From positions 123,991,738-124,055,737 of the forward strand of contig NC_090944.1 in the NCBI RefSeq assembly GCF_040807025.1: 64,000 nt of DNA, in the 5' to 3' direction. Below, in pieces: positions 1-12,146 of this stretch (the first letter of the stretch is position 1; each line of letters opens with the position of its first letter). A program made the position numbers and the translations under genes. The notes beneath the pieces are model-generated. The model was not told the origin of the DNA, did no database searches, and saw nothing but the letters and a program-made list of their open reading frames with translations. This DNA is from Struthio camelus. Taxonomy: Eukaryota > Chordata > Aves > Struthioniformes > Struthionidae.

Positions 1-3000
1 GGAATTCTTGCTGAGACACACTAGGTATATTTGCAAGCTTTCTGCTAGTAGGTGTAGTTTGTTTGTGTGGAAATATGGATGGTCATTGTCTCTTTGCCAT
101 TTTATTTAAAGCTGATTTATTGTTGGGTTTTTTCATGACTCATTAAACTCTTGGTGTCTTCAGAGAAAGATGTATGTATTTTGGACACGAAAATTAATGA
201 AAACAGAAAATCTGAATTAGTTAAACTTTGTAAAAGTTGCCAAGTGGACTAATAGACTGAAGTTTAGTCTGCTTAATTAGTTTGAGAATAAGTTTATAAC
301 AAAACCAGGAAATAGAGGTTTCTTAAAAACAGTTGAGGAATTAAGGGAGGAAAAGGTGATGTGGAATCAAGAAGACAGAAATACTTGCTAGCTTTGGACT
401 CTTTGTGTAGCACTGAAAGGAACTTAATCAGAGTTTGATACCATTTTTAAAGTCATACTCTTATATGTTATCTAGCAAGAGTATTGTAAGAACATCAGTT
501 ATAATGTGTGAGAAGCTCAGATATGGGGGCTGTATTAATTAGCAGGGCGATAGACAGGTGCTCCTTTCTGTCTGTAAACTTTTGAAACAAATTAGTCTGT
601 ATAACATTTCCATAGACTAATATAGTATATGCTATCATATTTAAATGCCAATATCCCTATGCCAATCTTTCACCTTATGTGAGAAAGAGCCAGTTTGCAC
701 TAGAAAATTATACTACTTTAACTGTACTGATGCAGTTCTGTTATGCAGGGCATCCTGCTCTAGGTGGGCATGGTGCACTGCACCTGGGCACAGCATTCAT
801 TCCTGTGTCAAAGACTCCTCGGTCATCTGAGTGTATTAAATTCCTTGTACAGTTTCCTAGAGTAGCTGGATAGTTCTAATGAATGTGTTGTACTGTACCA
901 GTTCGCTTGCTTTCCTTACGTCTGGCTATGTGCAATGCTTTCTGATCAGTCATTCTGCATGCAGGCAGAGGCCAAGAGCCTGGGCCTTGCCTTGCCTTGA
1001 TAGTTGCCGAGGTCATAGAGGAGCACTCCTGAATCTCAGACCTGCTAACAGATTGACTGGGTGTGTATTTTCAGACACACCCTCACTTGTGAGCAGCAGA
1101 CACCAAAGGAGGTAAAGAGCAAGTTTAATTTTGTTCATCCAGTGATTCTTTAATAAGTAGTCTTGTGTAGCTGGGCTAATTATTCTTTTCCCTCTTTTGC
1201 TCGTCTCTGAGATGAGAAGGTGACGCTCAAGCCTTGTTCCTGGGGTGAAGTTTAAGCCTTGTTCCTGAATAAGTACGTCTTCGGAGTGTTTTACCCTGTC
1301 TAGGGGAGTGCAGCACCGTTTTTCAAGGAGGGTATAGGGATTGTTGGCTCACCATGCAAAGGTAAATGTTTTTAGTTAGAGCGATGGAGAAAGTCTGTCG
1401 TAGCTTTGTATGTCTTAACCAGCAGCTGTTCTCTGTTGTGGATTTGAGATGCAGCAGGTGGTGCTGAAGCAACTCTGAGGTTCCTGAGATTTCCACAGTC
1501 CAGTGTGTGGAAAAGGTGATGGTTTTCCCAGCCATTGATGGTTCTGTGTCTTCCAGAGATGTACTCTGGGACAAGAGAAAACTGACTGTTAGTTTAAAAA
1601 AAAGTTAATAAATCATTTTTTGCATTCCTTTTTTGTTGTTTGTTGCTTATGAAGGTAGTAGATTAGGTAGTACAAATACCAACCAAGTAGTGCTTCAGGT
1701 GCCTTGGGTGCAGACAGCGGTGAAATTTAAGTTGCCAAATATCAGCTGCTTGACAGCTGTTGCTCGGTGTCGCAAAAATCAGCGCTGAAAAACGGGTGGC
1801 AGTTTGGGAGCACTGCACTGGAAATATATATTATGGGTACACAACCACATTGCTTATGTTTTGTTATGGAAACAGTTCAACCCTAGGTTTCCAAGGAGCA
1901 GAGTCTCACACGAGTATAGCACCAAAATTAATTAATTATTTAATTGGCAGTACAGCAAAGTAGCAGCTCGAGCTGGGTGCTTCCAGGGAGGGACCCTGAA
2001 CAAAGAAATTCTAGGGTAATTATGCCCTTCACAATCTTATTTCCCTGCCTGCCAGAGAAGGTCTCCCTTGGTCGTCTTTACTGAGTTGGTGGTCGCTCTC
2101 CTGATTGGTGTGTGTCTCCTCCTGACTGGTCTTGGCCTACATCCCAGGCTGGTTGCCCTGTCCTTGACTTTCATAGTCCCATATCTCCTCAAAGGTCAAC
2201 CCCAACCCAGGTGCATCCCATCTTGTCTCCTGCATCCTGTTTTATATCCTCGTTAGCTGGTTTCGTATCCTCATTAGCTGATTTGAACAGGTTTTGCAGT
2301 TACATCACCAGCAATGTTTCTTGAGTTCATTGACAGTTTGGCCTTGAGGCCTGCAGGCTTCATCTATTTCAGACACTACTGCTAAGCAGGAGTCAGACTT
2401 ACGCTAAGCTGAAGCTAAATCAGCTACAATTTCCTTCTCTTAACAGTTTTCTGTTTTCCATGCGCTTACTGGGAGAAGCGTGCAGGCATGAAATGTATAC
2501 GGTGTGACTGAGGAGTGGTACCGAGGTTTGTAATGTAAAAATAATGTAATGTTAACAAGCCTTAGTAATCAGGTGATATGAGCTATCATTGATTTTTCTG
2601 CTAAAGATACTGTCAAGGATCCAAGTTGATAGTGCTATTTAGGATGCTGACTAATGACACGGTGGCATCTGCTTTCAGTTCATACAAGTGTGTGTTTCCT
2701 TGGACTGTGTGGAGATGGAAAGCAGTAGATGCTTTATATCCCATTAATGAAGGTAAATAAGTCTGCCTTTTTTTACACTGGATCCATTAATTTAATGTTC
2801 AGGCTTATGTTTGGTAATCGGCATGAGGGCAGGATCACTAGGACTTCATCGCTGACTTCTTTCTGGCAAAGAGTGTTTAGTTGACTTTGAAGGAGAAATT
2901 TTGGGCCAAAAAATTCTATTCCTTACAAAACCAAAGGCCGAGGGAGGTTCCTATCCACTACTTTTGGAAAATTCCCCTAGCAGCGTGATGGAACTGGTGC

Positions 3001-6000
3001 GATGAGGTAGTGCCACTTCTGGGGTTCTGAATAGCAATTGGTAATTTGACTAGCAATTGGTAATTTGACTCGCTCTCTAAGCTGGTGGAGAATATGTCAG
3101 CCAGTTACGCTGTTTTTAAGTATAAAAAGTAGCTGAATTTGGTACATGCGCTTCTTGTATTTTCCTCCCCCAACTGGAGGAAACGTTAAAAAATGCTTTT
3201 AATTTTTCACAGGTCTCTGTGTTTTTTTCATTTGAGAGAGCCTTCCCACTGCCTATAAAAACTGCCTATAAGTGGCTTTTTTTCAGATCATTTATATATG
3301 TGTGAACATAAATAGACACCCACATGTTTTACATGGGAAGTGAAAACTGGAGGAAAGAAATTACACGGTTATCTTGGGTGACTTTTTACAAACCAATTCA
3401 GTATATAAAGGATATGAGCTTGAGAGTAATGGAAAATTGCTTTCCCTTGTTCTGCTGTGCTTCTGCTGTTTTGTTTCAGTGTGTACTAAGTATATCTTAT
3501 GGGATTCAGGATTGTCACATATGGGGGCAACAGCTTTTTGTCTGCAGCAAAGTACCTTCTGAACTGGCCTTAAAAGTGAATGCTCTGGTTTTGGCTTGGG
3601 CCGGGGGGCGGGAGGAAGGCCACTTTGTGATTCACTTTTCTTGCTTGTATGAGAAGAAAAAGCAAAAGTTCCTTGTTAGCTTGTCTGCAAAAGTCATAGT
3701 CAAATGCATCATTTTGAGGTTACCTTAGCAGTCGTTCTGTAACTTATTTTTTCCCACTTGTTACAACTGTGAGCAGTAATATAAAGACTAATGTAAAGGT
3801 GACTAATTTTATAATACTTCAGCTGGATTCTTACAGATTAGTTGAAATACTGTAACAATCAGAACCTGGAGCTAATGATAGGAATTCTAGGTCATTATCT
3901 ATTTTAGCTTAAATCTATGATAGGGAAGATAAGCACAGAGGTTATTTTAAATGTTAGAAGTTCTAGTGGGAGTAAATTAAATTTTGACTGTATTTTAAGA
4001 GGCTGCTAAAAACGACTTTGACGCTTTGCTGTAATGCAAATTGTAGAACTTCATTTTCTAAACTTTTAAATGTGTAACTTTTTTTTTTTTTTTGGAAAAA
4101 GGCATTTTCTTTCCCATGCGCTGTATTCTGAAGAAAACTGTTTCAGTACCAGTTAGTCTGTTAGATTCTGCCATCGCTTTCGTCTGAACTCTCCGAGGTT
4201 TATGCTGCCAGCAAGTGAATCTCATTTTGCTTTTCTGTTAGGATCCAAGTCTTACTGGAACTTTCTTTCTCATTTAGATACTTGATTAGATTACTTTTAA
4301 CTCTTTGGGATGATATAAATAATTGAGCATTTTATGCATTGCATTACTAAGCAAGTTTTTTAGCCCTCAAATCTTTGGATATATTTTTTATGCATTTATT
4401 TTAATTATCAGTATCTCTGGGACTCAATGCTTTGGTCACAGTCCATGTATAATGCCATATGCAGAACTAATACAACCTTTATATGTCATTCTGACTTTTA
4501 ACTTGCTTGTTTGCAAGAATTATACTCTCTCTTCTGAAGCATTTATCTTTTTATTTAATGTCTTTGTTTCCAGATATCTTTGGGTTACTGCTTTTCAGGG
4601 TGCAGTAACATGAATTATATTTTTAGATATGTGATGTCTGTGCATTTTAAATGTTAAGATGTGTATTTGAAATTTGCATGCTTTGCTAGGTTAGTCTATG
4701 TAATGGATCTATTTTCATGATTTACCAGGCTTAGCGTTTGTGTTACTCTTTGTAAAAGAGAGGGATGTTTTTATATTTGCTCTAAGTTAGCTTCTAAGAA
4801 TACTGACAGGGTCAGCATTGGGTTGATCCTAAAAGAAATACCCCTTTGGATGTTGATTCCACATTTTCAATAATTTACAATTAGTTAATTATTTTTAATC
4901 CGCAGTACAATCAACATTTGAAAAATAACATTATCCCAAACTAGTCAGGATGGCACATGGAGTTAGGCCAAACTCCTTATGGGCATATCTGTCGACATGA
5001 TTGCTTTTATTGCTTGCATATGTGGTTTCTTCTTGCTGGAGACTTTTACTGATATTCAGTTATTCACACTTACTGTCAGTTGATTTTTTTTTTTTTTTTT
5101 TCTTCCATGCGGTCACCGTCACTGTTTTAATTTTTTTTCTTTTGCCCACACCTGCTACCTTGGAAAGATAAAGCCCTATTAGAAAGTTATTATGTAAAAA
5201 TAAATTGAAGAATACCTCCTGTATTCTGAGTGGCGCCGCAAGGAAATATTATACCCCCACACTGCAAAATATTTGGAATATTTTATCAAACTCAAGACCT
5301 GTTTCATGTGTCCACTTCACAAAGAGCAATGGATTTATGTGTCCTTCAAACAGAAGACTTAATAGAAAATGATTTGGAAAAAATTTGAATTCAAGGAACT
5401 TGTGCTAAAATTGTGCTATTCGATATTACGAACAGTTTTCATTGCCAAATAAATGGTAAGAAAACAAAGTGGTGAAATAAAGCAATTGGAATTTCATTAT
5501 TTATGTCAATGATTTGTATGATTTTTTTAATGTAAGAATGCTACGTTAAACTTTATGCTTGTGGGTGCATGTTTTGGCCTTTGCTTTGTGCATGCCAGAG
5601 TAAACTTTAAGAAGCAGATCCTTTAGGCCTTGAAATGGATTTAACTTAAATATCTGCCTTTTTCAAGACATTTGACATATAATACTCAACTTGATGAGTA
5701 CAAAACTTGATGAATTTCTGAGTAGCACGCTGTCTCGTCCTTTGAAAAATAAAACCCACAACTTTTGTATTGCGGTACGTCAGATTTACTTTGCATTGCT
5801 GTGCATGAAAAAAACAAAACAGAAAATATTATGTCCTGATTCCACGCTTGAGGCATGAATGGAGGTATATTGTTTAACTATAGAGTCATAACACTTTTCT
5901 GAGACTGAAGTGGATAATTCCTTTGTCATGTTACTTCATCCTTTATGACTTAAATTTTCAGCTGTCCGATATGTTCTATGCCTACTCAGTAGCTAACTGT

Positions 6001-7000
6001 TAGTAATTTATGTTAGGTGGTTTAAAGATGCTGAAATGCTTTACTTTTCCTGACCAGCAAAAAGGCTTCTTTGTCAGATAGTTCAGTTCTGGTGCTATCA
6101 ACTTTCTAAGCTGTCTCTTTCTGGTCAGAAGGATTGTTGAGATATTGTAATAATGGAGCTTTGGAAACTGGACACTGGTATTTTACATGTAGATTAGACA
6201 GCTTTAGATGTTTGTATGTAAAGCTATCTGATTTGTAAAGATTCTGGTGGGCTGTTCCTTATGTGAAATAGCATCTAGACCTTATCTGTATGAAACCAAT
6301 GGCTCAGGTTTTTCAATCAGCAGTTAAGCAGCCAAGTACCACAGCCCAATGTGCAATGCTAGAAGACTCAAGCGTCCTGGATGGTGTTGCTGTGTGGTTG
6401 CATATGATAGATTTAGCCATGCTATGGGAAAGTGACAAAATAAGTATATACTTTAAAAAAAAAAAAAAGGGGGGGGGGGGAATGACTTGGAAAAATTAAA
6501 CTGTAATTGTTTCACTGACTCAATGTATTTCTCTGCTTCATTTTTCAGTGCTGACTAAGATGGTTGAGTCTGAGGGGAGTATACTGGAATGGAATTTCAG
6601 TGTTTTATTAGAGGAAAACAAAAGCTTCCATTTCTTCCCTATTTTCAATACAAGAACCATTAGAGTTCTGCAGGAGACAGGTCTCTGAATGTTCGAAATA
6701 TGTTTTATGGGTTTGAATTCATGTTTCCCTCATTTAATGTAATTAACTTCTATCTAGGTGTGTCATCTTACTGGTAAGATGGTCAGTTTTAGGAAAGAAC
6801 TTGCTTTGGCTAAGTTCTGTGTTTCTTATCCTTGATGAAGAACAGAAAGGATGGATGCAGTCTGTAAGTTCAGTAATTCATAAACAAAAATATCTCTGCA
6901 ATCATTAGCTGAACTACTTTGCAGGATGTTCTGCAAAATACACTTTTTTGCTGCTTTTTTTTTTTTTTTACATGTACGTGATATTTCTTTTTACTTTCAG
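1..7000 (+). other. AT-rich non-coding DNA, probable 5' intron of YPEL5
   Basis: No coding exon is recognisable here. The stretch ends in a pyrimidine-rich tract and a CAG acceptor just before 7001, where the exon carrying the YPEL5 start codon begins, so it is most likely the intron after a non-coding first exon. There is no CpG island, so the promoter is probably outside the window to the left. Small structures seen are a 19-bp unit repeated twice at 3032-3069, an 18-T run at 5084-5101, and an A14 run joined to a G12 run at 6455-6480. All ORFs here are short and resemble nothing I know. Confidence 0.6.
6455..6480. repeat. A14-G12 homopolymer junction
   Basis: A run of 14 A is followed directly by 12 G inside the presumed YPEL5 intron. 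It is probably polymorphic in length. Confidence 0.85.
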
Positions 7001-7032
7001 ATCTTGAGTATAAACTTACCTAAGTTCTGAAA

Positions 7033-9084
7033 ATGGGAAGAATTTTCCTGGATCATATTGGTGGCACTCGCCTGTTTTCCTGTGCAAACTGCGACACGAT
7101 TCTGACCAATCGTTCTGAGCTTATCTCTACTCGTTTCACAGGGGCCACAGGAAGAGCTTTCCTTTTTAACAAGGTTGGTAAGAAATCAAAAGCTGAAAGG
7201 GAACTTATTTGGTCTCAAAAAATGAGTTTGCGGGATATGAGTTTGTCATCAAAGACTTTTTGGTTAAAATGTAGTGCAGTTATGATTATTTTAAAGTTTT
7301 ATTTTTGTCTATTGCACTGTCTTTATAGTCAAATTGGACAATGACTGAATAGTGAACTATCTAAATTTATCGGTAATACTAAAAGACTGCAAAGAGGATT
7401 GTGAATATAGTGGCATCACACCAAAATGCAGGCAGTTTTAACTTTAGAGACTGAAGTTGTGAAATAAGAACCTCAAATGTGAGAATAGCTTTCATTTATC
7501 TAAGAGTTTCAAAGGGCTTTGCACTCATTTAATGCAAGAAAATATAATCTAGATTTTTTCATTTCTAAAACATTTAATTTAATGGCATTTTAGCTGCTTT
7601 AGGTAAGCACAATCTCTTTTACAAGCAATAGCACTTGGTTCTTATTTTCATATGAACACATAGTTTCTTATTCTTTATTGATCAAATTTGATTGCGTTCA
7701 ACTGATCAAAATAGGAAAGTTAAGACTGTGAGTGGATTGTGGAATTATTTATTAACCCTTCATTGTAGACCTGTTGGTTAGAAAAACGGTGATCTTTCTT
7801 TGTTTTCTCATAAAGTTTTTAGGCATGTAATCATTGGTATGCTTTGTTCTGAGTTTTTTCCTTGGAAGCCTGCATTGGCAGAGTTGATGTAGGCATCCAT
7901 AATATCTTCAGTTAACCGTGGTTTGCCTTGGACTTTCTAGTATTTGCTGAACCCTGTCAGTAGTATGTATATGTAAGTGATAGGCTGCATAGCTGTAAAA
8001 GAGAGCCAGAAATCAGACTTGTCCAATAGGCACTGGACTCTGGGGTTCTGATTTTTTATGTTAAATAGTAGGTTTTAATAACAGGAGAAGTCTGATACTT
8101 CTATGTCTGGAGGCAGGAGCATGCATCTGAAGTGGAGAGAGCAGGCATAGTCAGATGGAAAACTTAAAGCAATATAACCCCACCTTTCAGAATCCTAATG
8201 TGTCTGACAGTTTGGATATAGTTCTAACACCAACTTTTCAGCCAATTATGCATCCTGGTTCTGTAATTTTGCTGCTACGCAAGTTAAAAGTGTATTTTAA
8301 ATTGCCAAGATAGCAAAAAGATAAATGTGTTTGTCTAATGCCTACATTCTCAGTCACTCAGCCTTCCCTTTTCTTAGATGATAATTTCAAAAGCGCTACA
8401 AGAATTTTCAGAAGTGCCTTTTTAAATTAATTCTGGTATCTGGAAATAAGTAGTCATATCAGTTGCTAGTAATGGGTGAGCTACATTAGAAGTGATTAAA
8501 TATTGGGAAGTCTATAAGCTATTATACTACTAATTGCTGACCCAAAGTTGAATGCAATACTCTCGCTGACCCAAAGTTGAATGCAATACTCTCATAACTT
8601 ATATTATGGTAGTATCTCATTTAAACAGTGAGGGTTACACATCCCTGTGAAGGGTAACTTTAGAGTGTTACCTTCTCAGGCAGGAGATTTTCAAGGGCTG
8701 CAGACTATATTTCACTTCAGTTCTCAGTTCATGTGCAGTACCTCGGGCTCTTTACTTGGGCATTTCTTTAAAATACTGATAGTCATGCCCATTGTTTTCA
8801 AGCTTTGCTCTAGGCAGACTAATCCTTTCTATTGCACATCCTCTGTGTATTTTTATCAGGTGGTAAATCTGCAATACAGTGAAGTTCAGGATCGGGTCAT
8901 GCTCACTGGCCGCCACATGGTTCGAGATGTGAGCTGCAAGAACTGCAACAGCAAACTGGGTTGGATCTATGAATTTGCCACTGAAGACAGCCAGCGCTAC
9001 AAGGAAGGCCGTGTTATCCTGGAAAGAGCTTTGGTCCGAGAGAGCGAAGGATTTGAGGAGCATGTTCCGTCCGACAATTCCTGA
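7033..9084 (+). CDS. YPEL5: YPEL5, yippee-like protein 5 (two coding exons, complete)
   Basis: The coding exons are 7033-7173 (47 codons) and 8860-9084 (74 codons plus stop), joined in phase 0 to give 121 residues, the usual YPEL5 length. Visible hallmarks are the start [20 protein letters not shown], zinc-ligand pairs C17/C20 and C73/C76 (the Yippee C-X2-C-X52-C-X2-C pattern), and the C-terminus [12 protein letters not shown]. The start is well supported: an in-frame TAA lies 12 nt upstream and the context has A at -3 and G at +4. Known of the family: YPEL proteins are small zinc-binding Yippee-fold proteins, and YPEL5 associates with the GID/CTLH E3 ubiquitin-ligase complex (RanBPM, MAEA, WDR26), where it is reported to modulate substrate recruitment. 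The donor that gives this reading is AAG|GTTGGT, weaker than a GTAAGA site 4 nt downstream that would break the frame. The acceptor is TTTTATCAG before 8860. Identification is near certain; the 5' UTR exon lies outside or is unrecognised. Confidence 0.98.
7174..8859 (+). other. YPEL5 intron between the two coding exons
   Basis: This intron of 1,686 bp starts GTTGGT and ends TTTTTATCAG. It is AT-rich with no recognisable gene. A 29-bp unit is perfectly duplicated in tandem at 8536-8564 and 8565-8593, about 270 bp before the acceptor. Confidence 0.9.
8536..8593. repeat. 29-bp perfect tandem duplication in the YPEL5 intron
   Basis: Two identical 29-bp units, beginning GCTGACCCAAAG and ending CAATACTCTC, sit head to tail. 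Perfect identity suggests a recent replication-slippage duplication. Confidence 0.9.
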
Positions 9085-10355
9085 AGAGACTTGAGTCTCT
9101 TTTCAGGTTTTCTTCATTTGAAACTCAAAAATAATAAAAATCAACAAAAAAATCTACTTACATACACTGTCACCTTAGCATCAGAGTCGGATTCATGGAC
9201 TACAGAGTGGGAAAGATTGTGAGAGAATTTCAGATGGAATCTTCCTTTCTTTATTCCTTTTATATTTTACTTTCCCTCCAGCAGCTGTTTGTAGAAAGAA
9301 TGTTGTGCAGATGCTGTAACTTTCTTGCATTTACATCTGTTAGATCTGAGATTGTATCTGCAGATACAGTAGGCTAAAAAGGAAAATACTGGGGAGGTTT
9401 CTTTTGTTAGAGAGAAGTCAATGGTTTTTTTTTAGTTTGCACAAACTGATGTCAGTATAAAGTTATTTTAAAAGTACAGATTTTTTTAAAAAAGAATCTT
9501 CCAATTTTTGACTTTAATTTTTTCTTTTTTTACCCAATCTTTTCACCTGATTTGCTAGCTTAAGAGATCCGAATTTGTGCCGAGTGCTAAAGGTTCAGTG
9601 TTGGTACAGCTTGGGCTGGCCCTTGTGCCATATTCTTGTTGAGGTTGATTGGTAGCACAGAGCCCATTATTTCTTGTCGTTCTTGACCCAAAGATGTCAC
9701 CATTCCTCATTTATTTGTGATGCCCCATTCACCATGTAAACTGGTGTTGATTGGAAACTTTCTTTGAAATAGGGCAAAACTGCTTGGCTCTTTTTTTTCT
9801 TTTAACTGATGTAACTTATAAGCATAGTAATAATATAAAATAATAGTTGTCTGTTTAGTTGCATTGCTTACAAATCAGAAGCTGTGTTTGTAATGATAGG
9901 GATCCACTGAGAAACTACTGTTTCAGTAGTGATTTTTTTTCTTTTTTCATCTCTACTAATCTCATTAAGTAGACAGGCAATTGCAAATCTTAATTCTTCT
10001 TCAAGGAGCTTTCTTTAAACCCAGAACTTCCTATGTTAAACACAGCTGCTGTGTAAAAGGAGAAGATTGCCAGCATGTTTGTTCATGCATTGAGTATGCA
10101 ATCTGCATCTCTTGAAAAGATTAACTTAAACAGCTTGTTTTCAAATGCTGCTTCTGGTGTTGAAACTCTTATCTCTTTCAAGGTTGCTGAACCTTTTCAT
10201 TGTGATGTTACATTTTATCTTTCTGGGCAGCAGCACATGTAAGCCTAGTTGTAACTAGTGACTTGGATTCCTGCTTTCTTCTTGTAGAGGTCAGCTCTGT
10301 TTAAAATAGTGATCTTGCTTGCCTTTTAGCAAAAATGTTCTTCATTAACGTAACT

Positions 10356-10685
10356 CAAGGGTGCCCAAACTCTTTCATTGTGTCTTAAGCCATAAGTTAA
10401 GATCTCAAGGGCTGCGATTAATTTGAATGTTAGATATGTATGATTCTTTATTAAATATATGCATTTATTTTTTTTTCTCTTTAGGCAAATTGTGGTCAAC
10501 GTGAAGTAAGTTTCTCATAGACGTGAGAGAAAAACAAAATGATCTGGGCTCTGACCTTTCAGAATAACTTTTCTTCATTAGCCACAGCTCCATAGCTAAA
10601 ACTAAAATGTGGAGGGTGACTGCATTATGCAGAGTTTTTTTTCTTAATTATTTTTGGTTACGTAGCGGCAATTTGGACACCCCTG
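10356..10685. mobile_element. Non-autonomous hAT/Charlie-like DNA transposon remnant
   Basis: The segment starts CAAGGGTGCCCAAAC and its other end, read on the opposite strand, is CAGGGGTGTCCAAAT. These are imperfect 15-bp terminal inverted repeats (12 of 15 match) of the CAGGGGTGTCCAAA type known from hAT/Charlie elements. At about 330 bp it is the size of a MITE-like derivative and has no transposase ORF. No convincing 8-bp target-site duplication is visible, so it is old or the ends are slightly misplaced. Confidence 0.5.
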
Positions 10686-10948
10686 ACTTGAACCTACTGC
10701 CTATTTAATGTAAAAGTAGCTTTACAATAGAATTGTCACATAGAAAAGAAACAAAGTAGATCACATACCAGAGCTGTGCTTGAATCAAGCTGCTTAAATA
10801 ATAGTGTACTTGTGCCTCAAATGAATCAGTTCTTGCACTGGGTACAGTAGAACCCCATTATCTTGTACTTCTGTCCTTCACAAACCCCAGAAGTCCCATT
10901 AGCATGGTCCTCTGCAGTACTCTTCTTGTACTTCTGACATTACAATAC

Positions 10949-10954
10949 AATAAA
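10949..10954 (+). terminator. Candidate distal poly(A) signal of YPEL5
   Basis: A canonical AATAAA is followed by TG/T-rich sequence around 10975-11000. It is the best candidate for the distal polyadenylation site of YPEL5; use of the site is inferred. Confidence 0.45.
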
Positions 10955-12104
10955 GTATGTTTTGTCCTGAACTGGTATCTGCTGTGTTTTTTATTTATTT
11001 TATTTGCATGGAGTCTGTCAACTGTCAGACAAATGTCAACATAACCTGTCCCATTGTCTCAGTTGACTAAATGAGTTTCTCCAGTACAGTGATAAGCTGT
11101 AGATGATCTCTCTTTGAATAGGTGGCTAAAGGGCTAAAGAGTATACTGTTGATTTTGGAAGGTGCTAAGTACAACTTCATGCGTAGTAGGAGGACACTTG
11201 AAAAACCTTTAATTTACTGCTCTTAAAGAGGAAAAAAAGCCCAGGAGGCTGCTCATTTAATGGAATGTTTGGTGCCAAACTTCTTTTTTTTTTTTTTTGT
11301 CTTTACAAAAACAGCAAGCTAAACAAAAGTCCAGCCTCTCCAAGAAATGTAAAATTTTAGCTTCTGAAATGGCTTGGGAGCTGAGAATTTGTATTTCTGG
11401 AACTCTGTGACAGTTTCTCTGCATGTATGCACACAGGGGGAAGCCTGTTAGGGAGAAGCCTTCTGCACTAACAGCTTATCAACTTCATAAAGCAGCTGAA
11501 GAACAGAGGTGAAAAGATCAGTATATTGCTATAATGCAGCCTGAGGGGCTTGTTTGAATTTACACTGACCTCTTCATTTTGGTAGAACTTTAGGCTGTGA
11601 GATGTTGGAAATGAATTTCTCCAAAGTCTATGATATAAAGAACGCTACTGATGTGAATTCGTTAAAAGCCTGTCAGACTGGAGCGAGTCCACTGCAGCTT
11701 TAAAATGCCATTGAATAGACTTTGGATCGTTCTTTTAGGTTATGTGCTGTTCCCCTTCCTCTCACCTTAATGGCTCTGTGGGAGAGTTCAGCCGCTTCAA
11801 TTTTGACTGCTCCTCCTTGGGACACTTAGTGTGTGAGTACAGATAACTTATCTGTATGGGACAAGCCAATTATTTACAGTACAGCTACTGAACAGAAGAA
11901 ATTACTTTTTGGCTTTTAATATTATTGTCTAGTAGAGCAGTAGCCTTGGATTCCCAAATAAGCGGTGGCTGGCACAGCAAAATGTGGCACCAAAATAAAC
12001 TTGGGCATGGTACATGATAGTCTGTCTATGCTGTCTTGGGCAAAGTAGGGAGCAGTGAAATAACAGCACATGGTATTAGAGGAAGACCTCAGAGTTTGTG
12101 CTGT

Positions 12105-12146
12105 TAGACTTCAGCTTGGGCTGAAGCTTAGACTTCAGCTTGGGCT
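12105..12146. repeat. Imperfect short tandem duplication
   Basis: The motif TAGACTTCAGCTTGGGCT occurs twice with a 24-bp period, with GAAGCT between the copies. Probably slippage; no function inferred. Confidence 0.8.

Larger units (their letters stand above)
9085..10975 (+). other. Probable 3' UTR of YPEL5
   Basis: The sequence after the YPEL5 stop is AT-rich without ORFs of interest. A first AATAAA lies at 9133-9138 but lacks a clear GU-rich tract downstream. A second at 10949-10954 is followed within about 25-40 nt by TG- and T-rich sequence, the arrangement expected of a used poly(A) site. I infer a long 3' UTR of up to about 1.9 kb, with possible short and long isoforms. The DNA-transposon remnant at 10356-10685 lies inside it. 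Confidence 0.5.
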
